From Gracilaria domingensis (taxonomy: Eukaryota > Rhodophyta > Florideophyceae > Gracilariales > Gracilariaceae), in NCBI GenBank assembly GCA_022539475.1, contig VCMS01000033.1, forward strand, positions 62,001 to 126,000: a stretch of DNA of 64,000 nt, read 5' to 3'. A program made the translations under genes and the position numbers. The stretch's first letter is position 1. The number at the start of each line of letters is the position of its first letter. The notes under the pieces are model-generated. The model did not search any database. It was not told the DNA's origin and was given only the letters and a program-made list of their open reading frames with translations. This document shows, piece after piece, positions 9,721-19,376 of this stretch.

Positions 9721-11283
9721 TGGCGGCGACGCGCCGGCGGCGGCGGGCGGCGGCGCCGCCGCCGCGGCGGCGGGCGCGGCGGCGGGCGCGGGGAACAGCT
9801 GCGCGCTCATGGCGCGCAGCGCGCCGGCGCCCTTGATCTCCTTGTCGAAGCTCTGCACGGTGGCGATCTGCAGCGCGCCAAACTCGCGCTCCAGCAGCGC
9901 CATGTTGCTGCGCTGCTCGCGGAAGCGCGCCGCGCAGAACGCGCACCCGTCGTTCTCGGGCTGCAGCTGGTTCACAAACACGTGCCGCACCGGGATGCGC
10001 TCCTTGCGCAGCTCGTGCAGCAGCCGCCGCGACTCGGCGATGGCCATCATGTTGGGGATGGTCGCCACGATGAACTCCGTCTGCAGCTCGTCGCGGAACA
10101 GCTGCCGCACCATGTTCATCGAGCGCTTCAGCTCCTCCATGTCCTCCACCGAGCTGTCCACCCCGCCGCCGCCGCCAAACATGCCCTTGAACTGCTGCAT
10201 CACGTTGCCCAGCTTGCTCTTCATCGAGATCATCTTGCCGAAGAAGCCGTTCAGAAAGTCCGGCAGCGCCAGCAGCCGCAGCGTGTGCCCCGTCGGCGCC
10301 GTGTCGAACACGATGCGCTCAAACTTGGCGTACTCCGCGTCCGCCTCGATGTACTTCACAATCTCCACCAGCGCCACCGCCTCGTCAAACCCGGGCGGGA
10401 TCGTCTCGAACAGCGAGTTGAGGTCGTCCAGCCCCATCTCCTCCATGCCCGACGCGCCCTCCATCTGCTGCATCATCCTGAACGTAGCCTTCATCGAGTC
10501 CGGGTCCACCTCCTGCGCGTACAGGTTGTCGATGCCCATCACCGGCACCGCGTCCCCGCCCGACACGCTCTGTCCAAACGCGTCCGACAGCGAGTGCGCC
10601 GGGTCCGTCGACACAATCAGCGTCGTCTGCCCGCGGTCCGCAAACGCCGTCGCCACTGCCGCCGACATGGACGTCTTGCCCACGCCGCCCTTGCCGCCCA
10701 CGATGATGTACTTGCGCGCCGTGTTGCCCAGCAGGTCCAGCGCCTCCTCCCTCGTCTCGTGTCGACTCGGCACCGCGCGCAGCCTCGACCCCTTCGCCGC
10801 CGCGCCCGCGGCCGCCGCGCCCGCAGCCGCGGCGCCCGCTCCCGCGCCGCCGCGCTGCTGCTGCGCCGCCGTAGCCGCAGCACGTCCGCCGGCCGCGCCC
10901 TTGTCCGCGGCGTCGCCGCCGCCCGGCGCCAGCACGGCCACCGAGCGCCGAATCAGCACCAGACACAGCGACACCAGCGCCGCCGCCTGAAACGGGTGCG
11001 CGTGCGCCCATTGCAGCGCGCCCTCCTTCCTCATCGCCTCCGCCGCCGGCGCCGGCGCCGCCGCCGGCTCCACCGTCTGCACGCGCTGCTCGTCCTTGAC
11101 GCGCCGCCCAAACACGCGCGGAATGCCCAGCACCATCAGCGGCGCGCCGCGCGCCGCGCGCGGCCTCGCGCGCGCGCGCGCGCGCGCCAGCCCGCGCGCG
11201 GCGGGCGCGAAGGCGGTGGATCGCGGCGACGGGCGCGCGCGCGCGAGCAGCGGCGCCGTCGGCGGCACGAACAGCGCGTTCAT
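9649..11283 (-). CDS. ArsA/Get3-type ATPase with organellar leader
   Basis: The protein has 544 aa. It belongs to the ArsA/TRC40/Get3 family of dimeric ATPases that handle tail-anchored membrane proteins. Visible motifs are the deviant P-loop GGKGGVGKTS, switch I DPAHSLSDAF, switch II DTAPTGHTLRLL, and a CAFC (CxxC) pair that in Get3 binds the dimer-bridging zinc. The Gly/Met-rich lid of the client groove is also present. Residues 1 to about 45 are Ala/Arg/Ser-rich and resemble a plastid transit peptide; a hydrophobic segment follows near residue 100 (ALVSLCLVLI). The C-terminus is a Pro/Ala-rich tail. I chose the ATG at 11283 because the longer frame would read through promoter-like DNA. A plastid Get3 homologue (GET3B-like) is the likeliest role. 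Confidence 0.9.
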
Positions 11284-12230
11284 CGTGGCGGTGCGCGGTG
11301 CGCGGTGGCGGTACGGCGCGACGGCGCAATGGCGGCGCGAGATGTACCTGTATCTACCGTCGTACCACACGCTACGCGCGTATGGCGCGCGCATGCGATG
11401 AGATCTGGCGCATCCGTTTTCTCGCCAAAGTTGCGCAAAACTCGATTTTCAACTTTAAAGTCACACAAAGTTCAAACAAATTTTTAACGCCAAAGTTGCG
11501 CAAAACTCGATTTTCAACTTTCACACAAACCTCCAAACTTTGAAGGTTCAAATCTTCCCATCTCGTGAGATGCGGCCGAGCCTGCTCCAGAGCTGAGAGA
11601 GAGGGTATGGCCCTTGTTCAATGCTACTGTACCTTGGTAGAAGCTTTTTGCTCCCGCCAGCGCTCACCCGCAGTCGACCTCGCTCATTCCTTGCGGAATA
11701 CTTCAATCCGCCACAGTCACATTTGTTTCGCGAGAAATCATTGCGCGCACCACAGCTTTTTGTACAAACGAACGAAACATTTGAAACCACGTTGTACTAC
11801 CTTCGTAAGTGGACACGCCGCGTACTGCAGTGTCCAGCCGCTGCACTCCAGCGATAGGCGTCGGTCATGGACGGCCAATGCAGTTTAACTTATTACTGCA
11901 GAACGGTTCGCTCCAGGGCGACCACCAAGGTGCGGTATTGTACGACAATCCAATTGTGAAGCCTCCGGTACTTCATGCAAACTTTGTCCAAAGGCTGCAA
12001 TCGCACCATGTCCAATGTCCCTAAAAGCGATTTGTTCGACTCGAGAGCTTACGAGCTGCCTCATGAACCACGTTCGACCACCTGCAACCCTTGATTCTGT
12101 CACTTTCAACGACGCCCCCTTATTCTGCACCAACTCGCTTCACACTTTTCTTGGCACCCGCTAGCAGTAATAGAATCTGCTTGTACGCTCAAGTCTTCAG
12201 GGACGGCAAGCACAATTGCGGCTGTTGGAA
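11284..12230. other. Intergenic region with a 34-bp direct repeat
   Basis: No supported gene between the Get3-like gene and the NLR-type gene, which are divergently oriented. GC content falls abruptly at about 11.4 kb. A perfect 34-bp direct repeat is listed separately. The rest shows no coding or RNA signature that I can recognise. Confidence 0.6.
11423..11521. repeat. 34-bp perfect direct repeat, 65-bp period
   Basis: The copies at 11423-11456 and 11488-11521 begin CGCCAAAGTTGCGCAAAACT and are identical over 34 bases. Both are followed by a TCACACAAA-type tail, so the duplicated unit is probably about 65 bp with later divergence. The site is 140-240 bp upstream of the Get3-like start. Confidence 0.85.
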
Positions 12231-15200
12231 ATGAGTGGAGCGGAGTCAACCTCAGCTGCTGTATCAACAGTGACTTTCCTTTTGAATGAAGCGGTCAAGT
12301 TTGGGGAGAGAATCCGAAGTGGCGAACAAATACCGCAAGACTTGGACGGACTTTGTAGACACAGAGATTGGCTTTGTGACAACATCAATCGATTCAGTCT
12401 CTTGCTGCAGAAGAAAGGGGTGCAGCACTATGCCCTTTCATGGACCCAACAACTGTCAGAGGCGCAATCGGAGCTTGACAAAATACTGCCTGAAAACAGA
12501 AGAGGTATGTGGGATAGACATGTCAGAAGAGACCGTGGGCATCTTAAGCAAGCCCTCAAAATTATAACAGCTGTTCAAGAAGAAGTCAGGGACACTATGG
12601 CCACTCTCAACCTATTAGCCGACTCCTTCAAAGTTTTTCATTGGAAGCCACATCTACCCAGGAACCCTTATGTCCACTGCGATGAAAAGAATGTGGATGG
12701 CGAGATGGTACGTGAGGGAAAATTGAAGCATCTTGTGCTCTCGTCAGCTGATAGTGGCAGAGTCTCAACGTACTGTGCGCACGGACCAGGTGGTATGGGC
12801 AAGACTGTCGCGCTGAAGTGGCTTTGCACAGATACTGGAGTTGAGGAACACTTTGAAGACGGAGTGCATTGGTTTTCGTTTGGAGAGGACCTCGAAGAAA
12901 AGAATTTACTAGACCAGATTAGAATATGTGCGTTGAACTGTGGGTCGAAACAACTGGAAGAAGAAATGCGCAATGAGGCCAACATGAGTGTGAGGGTTGC
13001 AATCAGGAAGCTGTGTCGATTGTTTGAATCGAGGAAAATTTTGTTTGTTATTGATGATGTATGGAATAAGAACAAGGATGAACTTTCATGGTTCCAAGCA
13101 GGTCTGAGTTGTGGAACCAATTGTACTGTTGTGATCTCAAGCCGTGATGAAATGATCAGTGGCGGATGTGACGAAGCGGTATCATTCATGTACTTGCCAA
13201 CGAGAGGAAAGGTTTCTAGGGAGGTGTTTCTATCATACTTGGGAAACGATAAAAAGGACGATGTACTTGAGTGGGAGAAGGAAAGTGAGGTATGTAGAGG
13301 TGGGTTGCAGAAGGTTCTGGAGGAGTGCGGGGGATGGGTGCTGTGTCTTTCAATTGCTGGTGCGATGTTGAGAGAAGAAGTTAGGGACTGTTTCGACGTG
13401 GACGATGCGTCTGAAGTGATTGATGAGTGGGTGCGGAATCTAGCTGATGAAGGTGATCTTACTGGCAAACGCATTGGGAATTATGATCGAAGCTTACAAT
13501 GTATTGTGTTTCGAAGTCTGAATCATGTGAAACAAAGACTGAAGAAAGATTTCTTTCAAGAAAGTCTGTGGTCATCAGTTGAAGACAAGTTCAAGAGGTT
13601 GTGCATAATGCAAAAGCAGAAGCCAATGCCAATAGGTATGTTGCAACGATTATGGGCGCTCGACAAGAAGCACACGAATCGGCTAGTGAATTGCATGAAG
13701 GAGATGTGTTTGGTGGAGGTGATTCGCGAGAAGAGGGCGGGTAAATTCATTCGAGCGCATGACAAAATCATTGATCTATGTCGAGAGAACGTTGATAAGA
13801 AAGAAAAGGGCATAGCAAAGTATCATGAAGAAGTGCTGGAGTCCTTTCTTGGGCAAAGTACAGAAATGAATCGGTTCGGAGATAACTGGTATCGTCCATG
13901 GTGGGAGCTTGGACATGAGGAGGAGTACATGATGGAAAACTTGGGCCACCACCTTGTAGAAGCAAAACGCGAAAAGGAATTGTGGGGATTGCTATGCGAT
14001 GCGAGATTCATGATGCGATGGCTAGAAGACAAGAGGGGATGGATTGGTGTGGCAGTAAACTTTAGGCGGGTAACTGAGGCTGGAATCGAAGTGGAGGAAG
14101 AAGTGAAAGCGTTGCAAAGGGCATTACAGAGCTGTTGGCCTAGAATAAGCAAACACCGGTACTCACTTGGGTTTCATATGTTTGGACGTCTGGAAAAGAA
14201 AGAGGGTGGAAGCATATGCGCGTTTCTAGAAAGCATAGAAGAGTTTGAGAGGGGTGCGTGGCTTCAACCGGTACAGCCATATCTGGCTCCACAGGATGAC
14301 AGGGAGGAGGCACGTTGGGATGTAAGTGAATATGGAGTTCCTACATGGATCTCTAATGATTTCTCAACTGTGGCGCTCTGGGATGACAGAGCAGATACCT
14401 TAACGTTTTATGACCCAGAGCAGCAAGAAGCGGAGAATGGACCTCACGAGGTTCCATCCTACCCGAGGCTCAGTTACGATGGGAAGTTCGCGATTTGTGT
14501 TGCCAATGAAGAAAACAGTACTACAAAAGTGCACGTCTATCAACCGGGGAAAGAGGTGAACAAAATAGACTTGAATGGCACTCAAAGCCAAGCACGGTTT
14601 CAAGCAGCGAGCGCATGGGCTATTCACTGTGCGGAAACGTTTGTGCTTGGATTCGAAGATGGCAGTTTGGAAGTAACATTTGTGTGCAATGACAATCGGT
14701 TGTCGCACGTGCGACTCACTGGGCACGCAGGTCGGGTTAGGTGCGTGGCGTTCAGTGGCGATGGCACGCTGGTGGCTTCTGGTTCGAGTGACAAAAGCGT
14801 GCGGGTGTGGCGCGTATGCGATGGCAAGCAGCTGCACTCGTTCACTGGACACACACATTCGGTTAACGGCGTCGCGTTCAATGGGGATGGCGCGCTGGTG
14901 GCTTCCGGTTCGGATGACGGAAGCATGCGGGTGTGGTGCGTGTGCGATGGCAAGCAGCTGCACTCGTTCGCTGGGGACACAAATTGGGTTGAGTGCGTCG
15001 CGTTCAGTGGCGATGGCACGCTGGTGGCTTCCGGTTCGGGTGACAAAAGCGTGCGGGTGTGGCGCGTGTGCGATGGCACGCAGCTGCACTCGTTTACTGG
15101 GCACACAGATGACGTTAACTGCGTCGCGTTCAATGGGAATGGCACGCTGGTGGCTTCCGGTTCGGATGACGAGAGCGTGAGGGTGTGGCGCGTGTGCGAT

Positions 15201-16565
15201 GGCAAGCAGCTGCACTCGTTCGCTGGGGACATAAATTGGGTTGAGTGCGTCGCGTTCAGTGGCGATGGCACGCTGGTGGCTTCCGGTTCGGGTGACGAAA
15301 GCGTGCGGGTGTGGCGCGTGGGCGACGGCACGCAGCTGCACTCGTTCACTGGGCACGCAGGTCGGGTTTGGTGCGTCGCGTGCAGTGGCGATGGCACGCT
15401 GGTGGCTTCTGGTTCGGAGGACGAGAGCGTGAGGGTGTGGCGCGTGTGCGATGGCAAGCAGCTGCACTCGTTCGCTGGGGACATAAATTGGGTTGAGTGC
15501 GTCGCGTTCAGTGGCGATGGCACGCTGGTGGCTTCCGGTTCGGGTGACGAAAGCGTGCGGGTGTGGCGCGTGGGCGACGGCACGCAGCTGCACTCGTTCA
15601 CTGGGCACGCAGGTCGGGTTTGGTGCGTCGCGTGCAGTGGCGATGGCACGCTGGTGGCTTCTGGTTCGGAGGACGAAAGCGTGCGGGTGTGGCGCGTGTG
15701 CGATGGAAAGCAGCTGCACTCGTTCACTGGGCACACAAATTGGGTTGAGTGCGTCGCGTTCAGTGGCGATGGCACGCTGGTGGCTTCCGGTTCGGGTGAC
15801 GAAAGCGTGCGGGTGTGGCGCGTGGGCGACGGCACGCAGCTGCACTCGTTCACTGGGCACGCAGGTCGGGTTTGGTGCGTCGCGTTCAGTGGCGATTGCG
15901 CAATGGTGGCCTCCGGTTCGCATGACAGAAGCGTGCGGGTGTGGCGCGTGTGCGATGGCAAGCAGTTGCACACGATCACTGGGCACACACGTTTTGTCAA
16001 CTGCGTGGCGTTCAGTGGCGATGGCACGCTGGTGGCTTCCGGTTCGTTTGACAAAAGCGTGCGGGTGTGGCGCGTGTGCGATGGAAAGCAGCTGTACTCG
16101 TTCACTGCGGACACACATTGGGTTCGGTGCGTCGCGTTCAGTAGCGATGGCACGCTGGTGGCTTCCGGTTCGGATGACAGAAGCGTGCGGGTGTGGAATA
16201 CAGGACAAAGTACATCCGAGGCCAGTCATGTTTGGAACGTGGCAGATAGACCTGAACGCGTATTCTTTACCTTGGAATCTGATGACACGAGTGCCATTAG
16301 TGCCGTGCTTTCTGATGGTACCACTTTGACGTGGACAAGCCCTTGGTCTGGCCCCGCTTCGAAAGAAGCGGTAAACACAGCGAAGGAACACGTTTCTTGG
16401 AAATTGGAAGGTTCGAAAGTAACAGTTTTGCGTGGTAACGATATGGTCACAATAGCGGAGATGCCCAGTGATATGGACGTCTGCACGTCCTACTGGAGCG
16501 CGAAAACTACGGTGTACGGGATGCGCGACGGAGGAGTGATTATCTGCAAGTTTCATGATCCATAA
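12231..16565 (+). CDS. NLR-type protein: helical N-terminus, NB-ARC ATPase, WD40 array
   Basis: The protein has 1444 aa and is a STAND-class signalling ATPase. Residues 1-150 are helical and unassigned. NB-ARC motifs follow: P-loop GPGGMGKT (about 186-193), Walker B ILFVIDDVW (about 270), RNBS-B-like VVISSRDE (about 300), a GxP-like GGWVLCLSIAGAML, and an MHD-like RAHDKIIDLCRE near 508. APAF1-like helices are next (ENLGHHLVEAKREKELWGLL, near 570). A weak beta-rich region (about 690-825) precedes twelve 42-residue WD40 units, almost identical to each other, and a 115-residue tail. Such proteins sense a ligand with the propeller and oligomerise on nucleotide exchange. I use the ATG at 12231; the open frame extends 15 bp upstream from a TTG. 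It is an intronless single exon. A defence or allorecognition role is inference. Confidence 0.9.
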   Translation: MSGAESTSAAVSTVTFLLNEAVKFGERIRSGEQIPQDLDGLCRHRDWLCDNINRFSLLLQKKGVQHYALSWTQQLSEAQSELDKILPENRRGMWDRHVRRDRGHLKQALKIITAVQEEVRDTMATLNLLADSFKVFHWKPHLPRNPYVHCDEKNVDGEMVREGKLKHLVLSSADSGRVSTYCAHGPGGMGKTVALKWLCTDTGVEEHFEDGVHWFSFGEDLEEKNLLDQIRICALNCGSKQLEEEMRNEANMSVRVAIRKLCRLFESRKILFVIDDVWNKNKDELSWFQAGLSCGTNCTVVISSRDEMISGGCDEAVSFMYLPTRGKVSREVFLSYLGNDKKDDVLEWEKESEVCRGGLQKVLEECGGWVLCLSIAGAMLREEVRDCFDVDDASEVIDEWVRNLADEGDLTGKRIGNYDRSLQCIVFRSLNHVKQRLKKDFFQESLWSSVEDKFKRLCIMQKQKPMPIGMLQRLWALDKKHTNRLVNCMKEMCLVEVIREKRAGKFIRAHDKIIDLCRENVDKKEKGIAKYHEEVLESFLGQSTEMNRFGDNWYRPWWELGHEEEYMMENLGHHLVEAKREKELWGLLCDARFMMRWLEDKRGWIGVAVNFRRVTEAGIEVEEEVKALQRALQSCWPRISKHRYSLGFHMFGRLEKKEGGSICAFLESIEEFERGAWLQPVQPYLAPQDDREEARWDVSEYGVPTWISNDFSTVALWDDRADTLTFYDPEQQEAENGPHEVPSYPRLSYDGKFAICVANEENSTTKVHVYQPGKEVNKIDLNGTQSQARFQAASAWAIHCAETFVLGFEDGSLEVTFVCNDNRLSHVRLTGHAGRVRCVAFSGDGTLVASGSSDKSVRVWRVCDGKQLHSFTGHTHSVNGVAFNGDGALVASGSDDGSMRVWCVCDGKQLHSFAGDTNWVECVAFSGDGTLVASGSGDKSVRVWRVCDGTQLHSFTGHTDDVNCVAFNGNGTLVASGSDDESVRVWRVCDGKQLHSFAGDINWVECVAFSGDGTLVASGSGDESVRVWRVGDGTQLHSFTGHAGRVWCVACSGDGTLVASGSEDESVRVWRVCDGKQLHSFAGDINWVECVAFSGDGTLVASGSGDESVRVWRVGDGTQLHSFTGHAGRVWCVACSGDGTLVASGSEDESVRVWRVCDGKQLHSFTGHTNWVECVAFSGDGTLVASGSGDESVRVWRVGDGTQLHSFTGHAGRVWCVAFSGDCAMVASGSHDRSVRVWRVCDGKQLHTITGHTRFVNCVAFSGDGTLVASGSFDKSVRVWRVCDGKQLYSFTADTHWVRCVAFSSDGTLVASGSDDRSVRVWNTGQSTSEASHVWNVADRPERVFFTLESDDTSAISAVLSDGTTLTWTSPWSGPASKEAVNTAKEHVSWKLEGSKVTVLRGNDMVTIAEMPSDMDVCTSYWSAKTTVYGMRDGGVIICKFHDP
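14718..16205 (+). repeat. Twelve-unit WD40-coding tandem array, 126-bp period
   Basis: Twelve units of 126 bp each encode one WD40 blade with the core VAFSGDGTLVASGS...SVRVW. Units 5-6 and 7-8 form a 252-bp higher-order unit (15219 and 15471) that is identical over about 200 bp, and a third, slightly diverged copy starts at 15723. Variation concentrates at two places: the four residues before VxCVAF (THSV, TNWV, TDDV, INWV, AGRV, TRFV, THWV) and the residue pair after VASGS. Because the period is a multiple of 3, spurious open frames run across the whole array on the other strand. Confidence 0.95.
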
Positions 16566-17762
16566 CAAAACAAATTGTTCTTTTGAAAGAAGCAATTCAT
16601 TTGGGAGATGTCACCAAACAACTCACAAGTATGTGTCAAACTGCATTCGTGCAGGTGGCGAACATATATCAAATAACAATAATCTAGAACGTTTCCAGGA
16701 ATGCTGAGTGTTGTTATACGCAGTCTGTACTATACACGGATATCTTCGGAACGGAAGCTTCATTCTCATTGCATGTGACAAAACTCTTTGTTTGATAGAC
16801 CCAGCGTCCAGAACGATATCCACCATCACAATGACCTACAGGTTCGAAAATGAGCGGTATGGAGGAGATTGTGTTGCTCTATTCGTTAACGAGGAACACA
16901 TGCGTTGGGTGCCAAACGTGAAGCAATTGTATAACGTTTGTTTAGATCGTATGACGTAACAACTCTCGGCTTTCAAACAGACCTACACAGGAAGAAGAGA
17001 AGAACATGCACTTCCTTTACGCGAAACTCCCCAAACGCTACCACAAACCACCACAAAAGAAATGCCGTAGCTTAGCTCTGCACTCACGTCCTGGTCCCTC
17101 TCTTCCCCTCTTCTTTATGGTTAGCTGTTGCACTTTATTGCTGAACTGAAAACACTTTGTGTTTACGCTGCTTCATCAAGGGCTCTCGATATAGAACGTT
17201 GAAGCCGTAGCTTTCATACAGCCTCGAATCACGATACTCAACCATGTTTGCGTCAGCACCCAACGTGTAGCCTGCCGCCTGTCCTTCTGAGTTCACACAT
17301 CGCAATCATTCTTCTATACATATCGAAGGGCAGATAATCACTCAACTCCACTCACAACTGCCGATATGTCCATGAAAACGCGTTCAGTTCTATTTGCAGC
17401 AAGCTGATATGAAAACGTATGGAGAACCTCACTGAACCTCACTGTAGACGGAGATTATGGTTGAAGGGTCGTTGACACAGACAATCGCACAACCTTCTAC
17501 CCATGGTATGCCCTGTACTGCGTAGAAATCCATCCCCAAATGAGATTACAAAATGGAGAACAGAAGCAAGAAAGAAACGCTTGAGTGGGTTTAGATTCAA
17601 ATCAACCTAGACCTAACTTATGTGCTTCTTCAAGCATATTGCATGAGTTACTGTATGAGAGGATCAAAGCACGTAACTATCAGAATGTTCTTATGTGTTG
17701 GTTACAAGACGTGGTGATTGCCAAATGTTTTGTGGGTTCGACGAAAAGAAAGTGGTCGTGAG
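16566..17762. other. Intergenic region, no supported gene
   Basis: This is about 1.2 kb between the NLR-type gene and the next minus-strand gene. Small open frames exist (for example one near 16711-16959), but they start with non-ATG codons or lack any family signal. The 10-bp word AACCTCACTG is repeated in tandem near 17428. Nothing else stands out. Confidence 0.6.
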
Positions 17763-19376
17763 CTACTGTACTTGTTTGCCAATCGCTCGGTAGATATGGT
17801 CAATACATGTGTGATAAGATTCGTCTGATTCAGAATCAGACTCATTGTTGAGCAGAAAATCGCAGTCAACCTTCTCAAGTTTCTTCGACACGGTGACATG
17901 GTCTTCAACGAGCTCAATGCCCAAAGATTGCTTGTCAATAGTATCACATGATATATCATATTCTGCACCTGCTGCCGTAGTGCGTATCTTCTTGCCGGTA
18001 TGGTCATGATTGATTTTTGAAGTCTGCAAGGGCTTTGGTGAGCCGCGCGAGGATGGTGTCTTGGGTTCCATGTCCTGAATGTTTGGTCGGCAAAAACTGG
18101 AAAGGTTTGTATGAGAGGTACCTTTGTACTCGTAGGAGTTGCTTGTTGGCGGTTCATCGGGTTCGCAAATTGCGTTCATCGCACTCCCTGGCTCCTGAGT
18201 GCTGCATGAAGAGGAATTCCTATCCTCGATAACTGTGATACTTCCAGATTGACATGAATTCGAAGAGACTGTCCGGGAAGCATTACTTGATGCATTGGTT
18301 GATGTATCGCTTTCGCTTGTCTGCGTCGCAAATCGAACGGTCTTGTCAATTTTGGCAAGAATCATAGGGCAGGAGCGGAAGTTGCCTTGATACATGCTGC
18401 GTGAGTGCGCAGTTTGGAGGTGTTCCTTTCCATGATGTGGTTCACAAACGCCTTCTGCGGTGTCACTAGTTTGAGCGTTAGCGAGATTGCTGACTGCCTT
18501 TAGACTTTGGTTGGTCGAAGAACCAGGTCCGTCACAATTCCCCTTGACAATACCAGAGCTCATGCAATCACTGCGGGATCTGTTCTTCTTGTGAGAATGT
18601 TCTTTCGACAAGATTGTGTTCATGCTCAGCGCTCCAATCGGTTTCACGCTGAGGTTTTGCGTAAAGGATATGATGAGCTTTCGCGCTGTTTCCCCGGGAA
18701 CTGTTTGATGCATCGCATTCTGGTCCTCTAGTGAGGGTTTGTTCTCACTACTGAGATCCGAAACTCTGTGTTCAACAACTTCATCCTCATCTTCGGTACT
18801 GAATTGATCCGATTTGCAGGATTCCAGCTCATTAGTTACGTCCGAGTCACAACGCTTGGTATTCGAAATGTTTAGTCGGGCTGCGCCAATGATAGAGGAG
18901 ATGGATACTGAGTCTTCAACGCCCTTGTGATTCTCATGTACTTCCGTGGCGAAAGAGCTCACTCTCATGGCTTTCTTACCAGGTACGCTCTCATCAGGCA
19001 CAAGTCCCTCTGCAATCAAGGAAGTGACTTCTGAATCTTCTTCTGCTTTGGTTCTCTTCACCATTTCAATAATCGTTCTTCCACTCCCGGCAATTTCACG
19101 GACAAAAAAAGAAGTCTTTCTCTTCACGGATTCCAATTTCACGAAGCAGAACATTTTGCGTGGTTCCGAAGCACAAGGCTCGGTTGCGTCTTTGCGCGAA
19201 TCTGGAGGAACTCGTCCGTAGCAATCACGTTCAACATATTCTCCCTCTTTGACCTCAACACTCAAATTCTCAACTGCTTTCAGCGTCTTCCGAGCTTCAA
19301 GCTTCATCAATTGCTCACTATCTTCACTAAAGGTTCCGTTCAAGACCCTTCCTTCGAACTTCAATGTGTATGCCAT
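17763..19376 (-). CDS. Hypothetical Ser/Asn-rich acidic protein (537 aa)
   Basis: The gene is a single exon with an ATG start, and I do not recognise the family. Residues 1 to about 115 look folded, with alternating hydrophobic and charged beta-like strands (LKFEGRVLNGTF, KMFCFVKLESVKRKTSFFV). The remaining 420 residues are low in hydrophobics, rich in Ser, Thr, Asn, Asp and Glu, and probably disordered, with acidic patches such as STEDEDEVVEH. The last 50 residues may form a helix (SDSESDESYHTCIDHIYRAIG). No transmembrane segment, signal peptide or catalytic motif is visible. The first hundred residues could be a small binding domain and the rest a regulatory tail. The gene stands alone, in tail-to-tail orientation with the NLR-type gene. 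The role is unknown. Confidence 0.7.
   Translation of the reverse strand: MAYTLKFEGRVLNGTFSEDSEQLMKLEARKTLKAVENLSVEVKEGEYVERDCYGRVPPDSRKDATEPCASEPRKMFCFVKLESVKRKTSFFVREIAGSGRTIIEMVKRTKAEEDSEVTSLIAEGLVPDESVPGKKAMRVSSFATEVHENHKGVEDSVSISSIIGAARLNISNTKRCDSDVTNELESCKSDQFSTEDEDEVVEHRVSDLSSENKPSLEDQNAMHQTVPGETARKLIISFTQNLSVKPIGALSMNTILSKEHSHKKNRSRSDCMSSGIVKGNCDGPGSSTNQSLKAVSNLANAQTSDTAEGVCEPHHGKEHLQTAHSRSMYQGNFRSCPMILAKIDKTVRFATQTSESDTSTNASSNASRTVSSNSCQSGSITVIEDRNSSSCSTQEPGSAMNAICEPDEPPTSNSYEYKGTSHTNLSSFCRPNIQDMEPKTPSSRGSPKPLQTSKINHDHTGKKIRTTAAGAEYDISCDTIDKQSLGIELVEDHVTVSKKLEKVDCDFLLNNESDSESDESYHTCIDHIYRAIGKQVQ

Noticed and set aside
14400-16595. Long minus-strand open frame (731 codons) and several plus-strand frames across the WD40 array
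   Set aside because: The 126-bp repeat period is a multiple of three, so an open unit stays open in every copy. The sense WD40 frame explains the sequence fully.
16711-16959. Short plus-strand frame after the NLR-type gene
   Set aside because: It begins with GTG, has no conserved motif and lies in sequence that looks intergenic.
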